Part shown: positions 30,631 through 43,748 of the stretch, one piece after another
How the letters are laid out: each line of letters begins with the position of its first letter
How positions within the stretch are numbered: the stretch's first letter is position 1
Source of the DNA: Acholoe squamosa
Taxonomy: Eukaryota; Annelida; Polychaeta; Phyllodocida; Polynoidae
Direction: 5' to 3'
Length of the DNA stretch: 64,000 nt
NCBI GenBank assembly: GCA_949317995.1
Contig: OX439040.1
Span: 77,907,972-77,971,971 of the forward strand
Notes under the pieces: generated by a model
Told to the model about the DNA's origin: nothing
The model's database searches: none
Seen by the model: only the letters and a program-made list of their open reading frames with translations
Program-made: the position numbers and the translations under genes

Positions 30631-31965
30631 GTATATAAGGAAGGGAGAAAATCTCATTCACTCACACTTTCTCTGCTTCCCTCACCATGAGTAGACAAAC
30701 ACCTTCTAAGCTCCAGCTTTCAACAAGGAAGACGACAAAAAGAACCAATAGTTCTGTCTTCTCCTACTGCTGCTGATGTTGCTGATGATTCTGGTGCAGC
30801 TAAAGATGGTACCACAGCTGCTGCTGCTGGTGCTACTACTGCTGCTGCTAGGGGTGGTGGTGGTGCTGCTGCTACAGGTGCTACTCCCCCTGTTGCTGCT
30901 GCTGCTATTGATTACGGTGTTGTTACACTTGACGGGCAGGCTTCTTACTGGCCACCACCATTTTATAACCCTGTTCCTACTGTTACCACTACCGATGTAA
31001 GTCCTGGTGCTGGTGGTGCTGGTGCTGGTGCTGGTTCTGGTGCTGGTGCTGGTGCTGGTGTTGCTACTGTTGCTGGTGCTGGTGCTAGTGCTGCTGGTGC
31101 TGGTGCTGTTGCAACTACTTTCGCAAAGACTGACGGTTACAGTGACACACATTATTATGTGGAGACCCAGAAGGAGCTAGAGGATGATGAGGATGAGGCG
31201 GAGGAGGAAAACGACGAGGCGATGGCGGAGGAGTCGGATGATGAGGAAACAGAAACAGAGGAGAAGATGATGCTTTCTCCAGTGGTGACTCAAAGATCAC
31301 CTGAACTACTCACCACCGCGATCGCAAACTCTCTATCAACCAATGGGTACTGCTATCCACCAGCGGGCACCAACGTTGAGCAGAGTCGGAGCGGTTTTTT
31401 TTTCACATCCTTGACTTCCATGACCCACGGCGTAGGGTTATCTTCTTCTAAGAAGACACGAAATAGCGATGCGGGCCCTCCTCCTGTTGCTGGTTCTGCT
31501 GTTGGCCCTTCTCTTTCTTCTTTGAAACCCTCTACGGCTAAAAAGAGGAGGTTTACTAAGAGTGATAAGGACCGGGCATCCAAGAGGAAAAAATCGGTTG
31601 TGAAAAGTGAACTACCACCACCACAACTACCAATATTTGACCACGGTCCAAAATTGGAGTTCTTCGTCGACAGTTTGAAGCTAGAGGTCTGGATCAAGAG
31701 GGTGAAACTGTCCAAGGAACGCTACAGCACCATAAAGGGTACCTGGACACCCACCAGGGAAGTAAAGTTCACCCCTAGCGCACTACTCAAGCTTATAGCG
31801 GTCGTCTCTGACGTTCAAGAGGAGATACGGAAACGCGACAGAGTGGTCGCCCAAGGACAACCCAATCACAACACATGGTTCATCTTCCTAGACGAGGAAA
31901 ATGAGATGTATGTAGCAGTCAGCGTCTACAAGGGGCTAAAAGAATTAGGTGACAAAAGGAAATGA
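30631..31965 (+). pseudogene. Ala/Gly-rich acidic protein of the virus-like element
   Basis: A TATA box (gtatataagg, 30631-30640) precedes an ATG at 30687. The main frame encodes a low-complexity Ala/Gly stretch, a Glu/Asp-rich block (about 31160-31260), a Lys/Arg-rich nuclear-signal-like block (about 31540-31600) and a folded C-terminal region ending at 31965 that I do not recognise. The first ATG and the main frame do not agree, so the copy seems broken near its start. It lies just before the polymerase on the same strand, which suggests a replication or virion role, but no function is assigned. Confidence 0.45.
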
Positions 31966-32109
31966 TCCTTGAATTTCTTAACAGCTTTAGGTTAGAATGC
32001 TTTGTGTAGATACGATGTGTATATAGGTGTACAGGTAGATAGACAGACGGAAAGAAAGTAAGATAAACAGAGACCTCGTTTCTCTTCACGTATAAGTAAC
32101 TCAGTGAAA

Positions 32110-35100
32110 ATGGTTCAGTACATGTGTGAAAAGTGTTTCAAAATTTTCAAGAGGGTGTACAATTACAAGAGACACATGGAAAGATGTAATGGTATTCCTA
32201 AATTTTGTCCTCTGTGCGGCGAAGGAAATTGAAAAAAAAATCACCTGTCGATGGGAATCTCTGGACGGCGTGACTATTCCTCCCATAATACGCACTATAC
32301 CGCAGGGTGAGGAAATATTCACCCGAAATTGGCCCGCTATACAAACCGGAGTCAGGCCGCACGGGGCTGGTGTGAGCATAACAAACTTAAGACTACCAAC
32401 CGGTGAGTTGAGTGATGCTGTAGATACCATGCATCAGATTCACATCGGGCAAAGATTCAGATACAAAGTGGGATTGTCGGTAGGGTTAATATTACAACAC
32501 AGGGAAAACAGAGACAAACTACGCTACTTTTATGTCTCCCAAAACAACGCAACTCTTTTACAACCCTCCCCACCATAACTAATTCAGAAACTCTGGAAGA
32601 CTTCCTCTCTCTCATGAAAAACACTATCACTTCCGAAGAAGTACAGAAACTTTGCGACTCTGACACAAAGTGGAAAGTTCTTTTTCCCACCAATGTAAAT
32701 GTTTGCATTTACATAGTGTAAGTCGGCATTCCCGACTAAGTTCTTACTGAAAAGACACAGGAACCAGCTTTCCGATTGCAGACAAGTGGCCTTGAAGTAC
32801 ATAGGTGGGATCTACCAGAATTTGAAAAACGATTTTCGAAGCGCTAGCAGATTTTTCCATTTTTCCTCCCAACGGTTGTTCAAGAATGTACCCTTACAAA
32901 ATCACCTTCGATTTCGAAGTTTTCTTCAGACCGACCCAACAACCGTCAACGGAACATGTGACAGTCCTGTGGGAACATGCGCCTCTGTCGGCTAGCGTCA
33001 CATCCGACTTTCCAGGACACGAAGGTCCGGTCTGCTTCGAGAGAGTCTGACTCAACTTCTGACCCCTTGTTGAACAGAGTTTTGAATTACATGGAACTTT
33101 ACCGACCGACTATAGCGAAGTTAGACAAGAGGATAGATGAAGCTCTTCGCCTAGAGGAGTCGTTGTTGAGTCCTTCTGACAGCTTCTTCGCTCAAACTCG
33201 GGAAAAGCACCCTTCAGTCCAACTGAAGAAGAGAATTCTGAGATATCTCCGGAAGGTTCCGGTCGTAGGTTTCAACTGGGGGCGTTATGACTTAAATCTG
33301 ATTAAAGTACAGCTTCACTCGTTCTTCTCCAAACACCGACAGCAAGCTGACCAGCACCAAGATGTCTGAATCTGACTACGCCAAATGTGAAAAAGTTTGG
33401 TCCAATGAAAAGATGCAAACTTTCAGAGATTACTTGATCTACTACATCAACAAAGACGTGAAACCCTTCATAGAGGCACTGAATAATAATGCTAAATTTC
33501 AGGGATCGACATGCTCAAAGGCGGAATTTCCCTTCCGGGTTTGACTTTACAGTTGCTTTTTCAAAGCACAGAAACTCCGTTCGTAACCTTTCACCACTTT
33601 GACTCTGACCTTCATTCTTTGATATAAAAAAATCTGGTGGGGGGTCCTTCCATAATTTTCCATAGATTTCACGAAAAGGGTACCCCGCTGATAAGGAAAC
33701 ACAAGTACGGCAAAAAAGTAAAAAAACATGCGAGCACATCCTAGGTGTAGACGCTAACTCTCTGTACTTGCGGTGCATGAGCAAAGCGCACTGCACAGGT
33801 TATTATGTGGTGAGACAACCGACACAGAGTTCAGACCGAAAATCAGACAAAGACAGTCTGAAAGCACTTTAGAGTGGCTAAGCTACACCCGCAGCGTGAA
33901 ACTTCGCCACGCTTTCAATGGAGGGGAGGTGTCTCTAGGTTCTCTAAAATTTGCGTAGACAGGTTTCACCCACCCTCTAATACCGTATTTCAATTTCACG
34001 GGTGTTTGTACCACGCTCAGGAGTGCATACCACCGCGCAGATATTCGTGTGCTTCAGACAGGAACGAGAGACGTGAGAGAACAGCTAGAGTAAGCGCTTA
34101 CTTAAAAGCTATAGGTCACAAGTTGATCGTGGTATGGGAGTGTGAATGTAGGAAAATGAAACGTCAGGATCCGCAGGTTACAACTTCCGAACAACACTAA
34201 AGCGTTGACAACTTGAAAGTGCATCGTGACATTATATCCTCTGTGAAAAATGGAAAAATGCTTGATTCAGGTGGACATTACCACCCTGCCTCACCTATGT
34301 GAATACATTGAGGAAAGGACATCTATATTCAAAAACTTGACCATTTCGAAATCCGACATAGGAACTCATGTCAGACTTTGCAAACAAAAAAAAAGTGTTG
34401 AACGCTCCTCAGAGATCCTTGATAGGTAGTTACCAGGGAAAAAAATTCTCTTGGGAACACCTCTCCTTAAGTGGTATCTGGATCACGGTTTGATAGTCAC
34501 CGTAGTGCACATGTTGATAGAATACTTTCCTAGACGGCCCTTTGCTGATTTCGCAGACAAAGTAACTGCGGCGCGAAGACATGGACATGTAAACACAGAA
34601 AGCATGTAAGCAAATTCTCTCAGACTGTTACAAGTGAATGGGAAACAGCGGGTACGGTAAAACAATTTGCAACAAAGAAAAACACACCACAGTTAAATAC
34701 TCTAGCGGTCGAAACTTCAACCAATTTGTGGCGATTCAAAAAGGGTCCCGAGTTGACCCAAGATCTCTTTGAAGTCGAACTGCAACTGAAAACAGTCAAG
34801 AACAACGTCCCTCTTCAAATACGGTTCATGGTGTACCAGTATGTCAAGTTGAAAATGTTAGAGTTCACGTTCAACTTTCTGGATAAATTTATCGATCGGC
34901 GCGATTACGTTTTTTGTCAAATGGACACTGACAGTCTTTACATGGCTCTCAGCGGGAAAACGTTGGATGAACTCAGGAAACACGACCTGAGAGAGTCATA
35001 CTTTAGAGAGAAGCGAAACTGGTTTCCGACAGTAGTGTGCGATGATCACTTAGACACTTTCAGGAAAACAAAAAACCGAAGGCGTGCAAGAATGGGTTCC

Positions 35101-35450
35101 CCTTGGTTGTTGTCAGAGTCGTTATGTTCACGACAAAAGAACTCCCAGTCTTTTCAAATCCGAGTTGGAGGGTGATGGAATTCTAAATCTCAACTCCAAG
35201 ACTTACATTTGCTACGACAAAGACTCTGGAGGTGAAAGAAAATAAAAAAAATGGAGTGCAAAGGGTGTCATGAAAAAACAAAATGTTCAAGAACCCAAAG
35301 ACTTCTTGGATCTTCTTTTGAATCAAAAAAACTATCCATGCTGTTAACACAAACTTCGAAGTAATAAAAAACAAAATGCTCACTTACACTATAGAGAAAA
35401 AGGGTCTATAGTGTAACGACGAGTCTGTCAATGGACCATTCTGGGTATTA
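32110..35450 (+). pseudogene. Protein-primed family B DNA polymerase, Polinton/adintovirus type (broken)
   Basis: The N-terminus has a C2HC zinc finger (C-x2-C-x12-H-x3-C) followed by a C-x2-C, as seen in polymerases of this group. Further along are an exonuclease-like region, a G-F-N-W-G-R-Y-D-L block at about 33270, an F-H-G-C block at about 34000, and the catalytic M-D-T-D-S-L-Y block at about 34921. The C-terminal block S-K-T-Y-I-C-Y is at about 35200. Many breaks are present and no long open frame survives, so it is an old fossil. Family assignment rests on the motifs and their order. Confidence 0.8.
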
Positions 35451-35723
35451 TTATTATTTTTCATATTTACTAAATTTCGCCATATAAAGCCTAAGCTCTG
35501 CTCACGATCCATACTCAACAGTCTCCTGTATTCCCCAACAGGAACCAGGATCCATAAGTTATCACGAACTCACTTCCTCCATGAGACTCTGTGACATAAT
35601 GTAGACGGATGTAATAACATTCCAATCATATCTACACCCACACAGCCCCGCTGGAGGATGTGGGATCCACCTGTGGTGCCATATTTGGAATGAGAGAATA
35701 TTTCACAATCTCCTCTTAACCCT
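35451..35723. other. No gene seen
   Basis: Between the polymerase remains and the CACTA-like MITE. It may hold the first part of the element E LTR, which the MITE would then have split; I could not find its start. Confidence 0.35.
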
Positions 35724-35725
35724 CA

Positions 35726-36847
35726 CACAGCCAAAAATAACTTTCTTATTTTAAGAAATTATTTCTCATTTTAAGAAAAATTAACTTAAAACAAGTTTGT
35801 CCGCCAGGTAACAAAATTTTACTTGAAATCTTGGTATGTCCAGCTTACTTGAATTAAGAAATATAATCTTAAGAAATAAATTCTTAAATCAAGTAATTTA
35901 TTCTCAAATCAGAATTCAATTTTCTAGAATATTTCTAAAAGAAAGTAAATAATTCTCATGGAAGAGGATTATTTCAAGATAAACTTACTCATACTTTTTC
36001 TTGAAATAAGCTATATTTTCTCATTTCCTTGTTTGTAAAGTGTCTATTATGGGAATGTTGTAGATTGAATAGAAGGTTATCAGTATAGGCTACCTCAGTA
36101 ACAGAGGTTCATCAGATTACATGCAGCTCTTTAAAGCCACATTTTCGTAAGTGAATAAGACCTTTATTCAAAGTCTTTGACTTAATGATAGGCTGTCGCA
36201 CATCCGGCCCTTACATTATCATATTATCTACGCAAAAGGTGTTTAGCTTCCTTTGTGCCTTGAATTCTCCTCAATCAACTGTCAGACCAATGAGCCTGAT
36301 ACTAAATTAATTTCAAATAAGTTTCCTTCAGTTTTCACATATTATTTTACCACATCTAATGTGTTAGGACCGAGTTTAAGCTAGGAAGTTGTACTTTTTA
36401 TTGCAAAAAATTCACCATAACAGGTAGTGGTGGCACCTAGTGGCAGACTATGTAATTTCCTCATATTAAGAAAATAAATTTTACTTGGCATGTTAGATAA
36501 TATTCCTTGGCCAATTTCTAAAAAGATCTTAGTTCAACCCTTTTGTAGATGTAAGAAAACACTTCTAGTTTAATAAATCTCATATTAAGAAATAAGGCTT
36601 TCTTGTTTTAAGATATAAGATAAATAATGTTACCTGGTGGACAAAACTACCAATTTTGGGAAATTTTCTTAAGAAAAATAATCTTGAAAACTTAAATCAA
36701 GAAGGCAATTCAAGATTTGTTCTAAACTTGATTTTTCTTGAAGACAAGATGACTGATGAATCTTTTAACCAGAATTTTCCTCATAACTAGAAAAGATTTC
36801 TTATATCAAGTTTATTTTCTTGGATAAGAAAATTATTTTTAGCTGTG
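35726..36847. mobile_element. CACTA-like non-autonomous element (1.1 kb)
   Basis: Ends cacagccaaaaataact and the complement of aattatttttagctgtg form an inverted repeat of about 17 bp with two mismatches. A 2-bp ca repeat flanks both sides. Many subterminal tttctta/aagaaa repeats and an inner inverted pair (gtccgccaggtaac near 35800, gttacctggtggac near 36628) are present. No transposase. Confidence 0.65.
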
Positions 36848-36849
36848 CA

Positions 36850-37196
36850 TCAATATGATTAACACACAGGTGGCAACCTCTCCCTATGACACGTATCTCT
36901 ATTTTATTGAGCCACGTGTATAGAATATTTTGCAATACCGCGAGCTGCTCAAGCCCTTTATATAAAAGGCAGCTTGAGCAGCTCCCAATCATCTCTCCCA
37001 ACTTACACCTTACACCTATACCTTGAACCTACGACAGGTTGAGTTATAGGATCGGAGGCAGAGCTTAGATCTTGGCGAGTGTTATCATTGTTACCACCTT
37101 TATGAAACACTCATGTCAGCTATGCAATAAAAGGATCAAATGAACTTCTCTGGATTCCGTGTATATTCACTTCACCACATGTAACCGTCCATTGAT
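36850..37196 (+). repeat. Element E 5' LTR (3' part)
   Basis: Has a TATA box (ctttatataaaagg, near 36957), an AATAAA signal at about 37125 and an end (taaccgtccattgata) resembling the LTR ends of A and B. The start is not resolved because the CACTA-like element adjoins it. The palindrome gagctgctc / gagcagctc near the TATA box is shared with the LTRs of A and B. Confidence 0.6.
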
Positions 37197-37199
37197 ACG

Positions 37200-37217
37200 A
37201 TGGTGGATGAACCCTCC
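37200..37217 (+). promoter_or_regulatory. Element E primer binding site
   Basis: Begins tggtggatgaaccc three bases after the LTR end, close to the sites of A, B and D. Confidence 0.6.
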
Positions 37218-37249
37218 AAGAATATCCCACTACCAACCTCTCATTAAAT

Positions 37250-40193
37250 ATGAGCAATAGTGAGACATCACCTAAGGAGCCAGCTTCAGAACAACGCACC
37301 TTTACATCACCTGGGCTAGACGCGCCCAACCAATCCACAAGTGATACTACACATCACCTCCAGAGGCAAACTTCATCTCCAGACGCACTGACATTGGATC
37401 CAGTTTTACCTATAGCACTGCAGGCCCACGTATTACAACCTGTGAGTACGGGTATTGAGCAATTTTCCTCTACAATAGTGGACCAAAATACTGGAGCACA
37501 CACCAGTACGCCAGTATCACTACCTGCACCAGGATTAGACATCACTTTACCTGGTTACTCACAAGTAAATTCACCGCCACTAAGACTTTCTGGTATAACT
37601 AGCCCAGCCTCTGAAGTACCAGTGGACAATACACAGAGCCACTTGTACCTCGATCCACACCTAGAGGACAGAACACCAGAGCTTCAAGCCGCCCTCCAGG
37701 ATATCATTCCCCCACAACCCACAACACCTAGTGCAACTGCATCTGCAGCACAGACTAACCCAGGTGTAACTTCACATAAACCACCAGTTTGTGAGGCCAG
37801 TGGTTGTGGATACAGACTCTGACGCTTCCCTAGACGCTGATTACTGGAGAGACAGAATCGGATCAGCAGTTTCTAGGTGGAGAGCAGCCTATGAAAACGG
37901 TGTAGGCAGGGTTTCCAATAACAACTCTGGACACCCGGTAGGAGACAATCCAAACTTTTCACTCAACATTAATAGACTATTGGATGAGTGGCTTGACCCT
38001 ACTGTTACCCAGCCAAACCGATATTAATCCACTTCTGAAGAGGAAGACCTGTACCCCCCACCTGTGTACACACCTACACAGCCACTTAGGACCAGGTCAG
38101 TGGACTCACCATCCAGACAAGGCTCTAGATTTAGAAGGAGGGCCCAATCAAGTTCACCTCTTAGAAGAAGAACCCCCACTGGTTACAGACTACTGAGAAG
38201 TGTGGACGGAGCTACAGGCAGGTCTCATCTCGTAGCTACAACCCCGCTACTCAATAGAGGCAATAGGACGCCTTATAACTCACCTCACGTTATCGGTTCA
38301 CCTGGAGAAGATACTGAAGTAACCTTTCCCCGCCTACCCAATATGGCAATGTCCCGAGGTCAGCCCCCTCAGTATGACCAGGAGGACATGAGGAGAAGTC
38401 TTGTCAGGGACTGTACTAACGCTGTCAGTGAATCTCTCTCTGAGCTATTAGCCAAACACGTGAGCACCCTATCCACTGAGATTAAAAATCATGGACAGGA
38501 CCACTCAGATCAGTTGGCTAGAGTACACCTCAGGTTAGATGACATGGAACGCTGGAAGGAGCATATGGAAAGCAACACCGCCCACAACTTCAGGCAGGCA
38601 GAACAAGGCAATATGGAAGTTCTCAGAAGATCCGAGGACTTCACATATCAAATGACTGACCAGCTCAGCAAAAACATGGACTCAATGAGGCTTGACCTAA
38701 TGAGAGCCATTCAAAGCCATTCTAACAATGCCGACTCCAGCCAAACTGCCATCAGCCCCCAAGGCAATCCAGGACACACACAATCCACTCCTCCTTACCC
38801 CACGGCACCTGACTACAGCCCCAGCCATAATGACATGACAGGAGCAAGGCTGAGCCCACCACATGCCTTCAGGGACAACAGTAACCAAAACACAGCATCA
38901 CATACACTACACCAATCTCCAGCAGCTAGTGCACCAAACACCCACCAGGGGGTGACAACATCTTGTAACACAGCGCCTAATCTAAACCAACACGGTGGCC
39001 ATGTGGTTAATGGTGTTTACAGTCCCCAAGGACAAATAAGCAACCACTCTGGACTACCATATCATGATCATATAGCACACTCCACACCGGTAGTGCACCA
39101 GGGAGGATACCATGGCGCTGAGTATACCAGATTTTCCCCTAGTAGAATGGACAGCGACAAGCTCACATCTGCCCAGTTAGGATCATTCAACAAACCTGAA
39201 CCCTTTGACAAACTGACGCCTTACAGGTCTGCAGCAAAATTCCTGACTGAATTTAAATTTTTTATAAGGAATGTGCACGCCAAGAGGCCCGACCTACATG
39301 CTACATGCTTGTACACCTTTCTCAAAGGGAGGGCAGCCCAGTGGTTTTTCAGCAACATAATGGACAAGCCCATCATGCAAAACAATGACGCCATCTATGA
39401 AGCTTTCTTGGCAAGATTTGGCACTCCCGACCTCAGTACCATCCTCAAGGGATACAGAGCCAGGAAACAAAAGCCAAATGAAACCACTGAGGACTACCTT
39501 ACAGACATGACCATGTTGTTGTCCAACAGCAGCCTGGACCAGGCTTCACAAGTGGACTACCTTGTAAATGGCCTCAGACCCGAGCTGAAAAATGTTGTTG
39601 TAGCTAAGTCTCCCAAGACCTTGCTGGAAGCTGAACAGTTAGCCATAAATCAAGAATTGAACCTCGAGGCTATAAAAATTGCTCAGAACAGCTCAGCAGA
39701 GTTATGTGCAGTAGGCTACAACAAGGATGACAACAGATCCAGAAAGGATAAATATCAGCGCGACCACAAGAAAGAAGACAGACTGCCCAGTAGTAACTAC
39801 AACAAGCAGTATGAGAATAAATTCAAAAACAGTTACAGAGGAAGGTCCAAGTCTTCAGACAGATCCAATCCCAAGGACTACAGATCTAATTCCAAAAATA
39901 GATCCGACTATAAGTCCCCAGGAAGAGATAGGTCAAAAAACAGATCAGAACAAAGGTCAAGATCCTCTGATAGCAACAAAAGTTTTGTCTTCATACCAGT
40001 TGCTGGACAGCCAAATAACAATAAAAATGTCTTCTTCATGGTCCCAGCTGACTTCACCATCCCAGACAGTTGGGTACAACAGTCATTGAAGAAGTCCAGA
40101 GATCCAACCCCAGGCAGGAACTACTCCAGAAGCCATTCAGGATCTCAGTCTGAGGCCGACAATGACAGCCCCAATAACACACAGGATGAATAG
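37250..40193 (+). pseudogene. gag: Element E gag
   Basis: It aligns by motif with the Gag of A and B: a disordered N-terminus, a coiled-coil region (about 38390-38720), the capsid core with F-N-K-P-E-P-F-D-K and K-G-R-A-A-Q-W-F (about 39190-39350), and an Arg/Ser-rich tail. It ends with GAA-UAG in frame with pol. The N-terminal third seems broken in about two places; the capsid part is open. Confidence 0.8.
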
Positions 40194-40964
40194 GGATCAG
40201 GGGAAGGCACTCAAGCACCTAGTGCCCCCGACCCCACCCGGACCACGACCATCGAATTATCCAAGGACACTTCTCGAGATGCTGATGCAGAAATGAATTC
40301 AGTAGACTCTCAATCATCCAGTTCGAATTATACCAATTTTTTGAATACCAATGAGAACTCAGACTCCAGTGATGACGAGGACGAGTATGAGGACCAGAGC
40401 CAGAGGACTTCAATCCTGAGACTGAGGATCAAGTCTGAGCAGTATGGGCAGCAAGGTAAGGCCATTTACGTTGATACAGAATTAACCAAAGGTGCAGTTT
40501 CTGTGGACATAAATAACCACTTGTATAGAGCTCTTGTTGACTCTGGCGCCTCACTTTCTTTTATTAGCCAAAAAATGGCTGACAAAATCGCGAACACACC
40601 AAATTTTAGACATGGGAGACGCGCGAGACTGACAGTTTTATTGGCTGATAAAACCCCCATCCAAGTAAATCACTCCATGACTGTAACATTCCTCATTGGT
40701 GGCCATGAATTCAGATCCAGATTCCATGTAGTACCTGAACTGAACCATCCCCTAATTTTAGGAGTAAATTTCATGACCAAATACAAAGCCAAAATTTCCT
40801 TTGGACCTATTCCCCCATCGCCCAACTACATCAGGGCAAACAAAAATGTTGATATTCCACCAAACACTGAAGCCACTTTCAATGCGGTTGTGATAGGAAA
40901 TAGCAACATTGTGGGAAAAACTGAATTGACTGAGAACTCAGGTTCTACCCTACCGGTACTTATA
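40194..40964 (+). pseudogene. pol: Element E pol, protease part only
   Basis: The frame runs on directly from the gag UAG. It encodes the acidic leader and aspartic protease with D-S-G-A near 40540, closely matching A and B, and is cut by the start of element D. Nothing of RT or integrase remains in the window on this side. Confidence 0.8.
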
Positions 40965-42114
40965 TGATATACCATTTTATTATTCCATAAATTCTAACAT
41001 ATTATTGTATTAATCAAAGAATATCTATGAAATTAATACATAGGTTGGTTCTAAGAGCTATAAGAGCGCTCAAACTTTGTATAAGAGCGTTCATGCCCCA
41101 CTGCACACCAAACCAAGTCAGTTAGACAGAGTTTATGACATCAAAGGGTCCGACCTAATGGTTCACTGCACAATATAATAAGAATAAGGGTCTCAGTGTG
41201 CGACCTCATGGTTCAGTGCACAAACTAATAACTTGTAAGTGAATGCAACCGGCCGTCACGGGTGCCTGAGCACCGCTGACGCCGTCATGAGTGTCTGAGC
41301 ACTCTAAGGACTGAACAATGGGTTACATAAGCACGACGCCATAACCTTCCGGTCGCTCTAGCGTCGCTCCTGAGCAAGCTAGGTCAAATATCAAAGCATT
41401 TATGGAAAGCCCATAATTAGACGGTCAAAATGAGCCCAAGATCAAGGCGGAACTCCCATTATTATGGAAGTTATCTAATGGAGACTGAAAGGAGCTCCGA
41501 GTGCACTACAGACAAACCGGCGCGAGTTACGCGCCTATCCAGCAAGCAGTTTAAACTTGGCATATTCAACTCCGCGCATGCCTAAAATGGCGGTTATACA
41601 CGCATAAATGACCGAGTTATGAGGGTTTGAAGATGCAGAACCGACCAAGACAATGGGGGGCATAGCGGCGTCCATGGGGGTCCTTTGTCCCCCTGTGACA
41701 CTTGAAAGAGTCCCCTCAAACAATTGTAGAGTTAGGCAGATGCTGCTGGCTCCAGTCAGTCTGGAGGTGCTTTTCCAAGATTTGCTACAAATAGCCTGTC
41801 TGCACCTCCAGGAGGACAGATCACCAAGAACCGCTCTAGAGGTAACATCTCCAGTCATCTCCTGCTACCTGCTATACCACTGCACTATGGTGAAACTATG
41901 CTAGACAGGCATTGGTTTCCTACCATTAGTGGCCAGGGGCTATCTTCTTCAAGACTTCCACCAGAGGGTAAAGTTATTCATTATTACATTATTCCTCTAA
42001 GCAGCAGGTCAGGAGCTAGGTGTGGGAACCCACCTAGAACTATGCTGGACACTGTATTATTAATACCTCACAGGTGGAGTGGAACTGAACATTGTACTTT
42101 ATAAATTACTGTAT
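40965..42114 (+). repeat. Element D 5' LTR, left part
   Basis: Non-coding DNA between the break in element E and the target site of element B (gtat, 42111-42114). With 58932-59129 it would make an LTR of about 1.35 kb starting TG and ending CA. The partner LTR is outside the window, so this is inferred. Confidence 0.5.
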
Positions 42115-42784
42115 TGTCGACGGACCGTTACAAGTCATGAACATGAGCAACTCAGGAGTCCGGAGAGTACAGTTGATGAATCCACTTTATTGTAGTGTTA
42201 GGCAGGTACATGTTGGCATGGTGAAGTACAATGTGTATGCTGCCCACCTGATCAAGCTAGCTCTATACCAAGGCACTGTGTGTCATGGAGACTAGGTGTG
42301 GAGAGAGGAAAGTAAAGAATAAGAGAGTATCCCAAGCTAGTCCTGTATTCATATATATAGGAGCAGCTCGGGGTAGGCATGACGTCAGTCTTGGGAGAAG
42401 CATGACGTCATGCTTAGGGATTGGCAAGACCCGGTGTGCCTTGCATCATCTCACCCTGGAGGGGGGGAGGGGGCTTGCCTAAAGGTGGGTCGAGCTGCCC
42501 ACCTGTTGGAGGAGCAGCTCGATCCCTGATTGGCTAGGAACGGAGGTGGGTGTGAGCACACTCCCACCCCGTACCTAGGGTTTAGCGGGGGTCGAGGTCA
42601 TGACCCCTAGCCAGGATCCGGAGGTGAATCTGAGGTCACTGGCCAGGAGAGGCAGAGCTGGGTAGAGATACCTGGCTCTGTCAGATCCAAAGGTTTGGTG
42701 TAAGGGAGCCTTATAGGCGAGCTTGATCATTCGGCTTAAAATATTTCATATAATAATTAATGAACCTTGAATACCCCATTGACA
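42115..42784 (-). repeat. Element B 3' LTR
   Basis: 670 bp. In sense, two palindromic tgacgtca sites (plus 42379-42386 and about 42403-42410) lie just before a TATA-like tatatatat (about 42350-42358), and an AATAAA signal follows (plus tttatt near 42186). This is the U3-R order of a retroviral promoter. Confidence 0.92.
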
Positions 42785-42797
42785 TATCCCCACATTC
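42785..42797 (-). promoter_or_regulatory. Element B polypurine tract
   Basis: Sense GAATGTGGGGATA directly precedes the 3' LTR start TGTCAATG. The core ATGTGGGGAT recurs several times upstream in the 3' region. Confidence 0.6.
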
Positions 42798-43748
42798 CTA
42801 TTCGATTCTACGCGAATGCAAAAGGTAGAGAAAGTTCTTATACTCGTCATTGGTGCATTCAAGGTTTGGCAAAAATTTATAAGGTCACTCAAAACTTTGT
42901 GTATACCTGGCTTAATACCGGTATAAAAATTTTAACATACATACTTGAATCATCCACTGTGTATATAGGTCTACTTCTAAGAACAATGACATCCTCAATA
43001 GTGAGGCAGGCTTCGTTTGAAAAATACATACAAAAAATATCGTCGGGCCCACAAGGTTGTGGTGACAGTCTCTACTGTGTGCTAATTGCTATAAAAATCT
43101 TACATATACATGCAAATCAAGAGAAAACACATGGATGAGAAATACTTCGAGAATCCTGGTGACAATAGCGATACTCATTGCTGTGTCCTGCCTTGAGCAA
43201 TCAGGGCAGAAACAGCAGCCATACTCTGTCACATATACCGGTTCCTGTATGAGATCAAGTGTACATAGTTAACAAGTTTGTATAAAAATACATGCTTCAA
43301 AAATATATCCTCTACATGTCTGGATATTGACTAGGTCAGTAATCTTGCAATACAATAAACACAGAGGAAAAATGTAACATGCTGGCTAAGACTAAAACCC
43401 ATAAATACAAATGCAAACTGTTTTGGGCTTGAATAACATGGTATCGTCCTTTAAGAGAAAAGGTAACTTTGTTGGGGGGGGGGGGCTCTGTGGCACCTAG
43501 GTTTTTTGATTTCGCTCAGTATCCTCACAGAGTGGATTAGTGTTAAGAAAACTTACATGTGGTTTTAAATGTTTCACAGTACAGATTGAACTTTTTATAT
43601 CAGCTTTCTTGAAAACCATTCAGCGTATAAATTTGTAAACGTGTGGTGACTCTGGGAGTCCCATGGGTGGGGGGTGGGAAAAATTGTGTCCCTACAATGT
43701 CAGATTAGGAAGATATAAAAGTTCATAATTTTGCATGTATGTGCAGTC
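42798..43748. other. Element B, last part of 3' region, no gene seen
   Basis: AT-rich sequence between the 3' exon and the polypurine tract; likely 3' untranslated. A poly-G run lies near 43474-43484. Confidence 0.45.

Larger units (their letters stand above)
28550..35450. mobile_element. Polinton/adintovirus-like remains (broken)
   Basis: A BIR protein and an unknown ORF on the minus strand diverge from an Ala/Gly-rich gene and a protein-primed family B DNA polymerase on the plus strand. TATA boxes precede the first three. Integrase, packaging ATPase, protease and capsid genes were not seen, and no terminal inverted repeats were found, so only part is present. The polymerase carries many breaks, so the copy is old. 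The family is called from the polymerase and the BIR protein; boundaries are approximate. Confidence 0.7.
36850..40964 (+). mobile_element. Element E: truncated Ty3-like element of the A/B family
   Basis: Plus-strand LTR remnant, primer binding site, gag, UAG, then the start of pol. Homology to A and B stops abruptly at about 40963 within pol, where element D begins. Gag appears to carry about two breaks. The rest should lie beyond the right edge of the window, after element D. Confidence 0.8.

Noticed and set aside
30706-31152. A Ser/Thr-rich protein on the minus strand
   Set aside because: It is the shadow of gct/ggt repeats encoding the Ala/Gly-rich stretch on the plus strand.
37250-40967. 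Element E as an independent family
   Set aside because: Its capsid, UAG context and protease match A and B closely, so it belongs to the same family.
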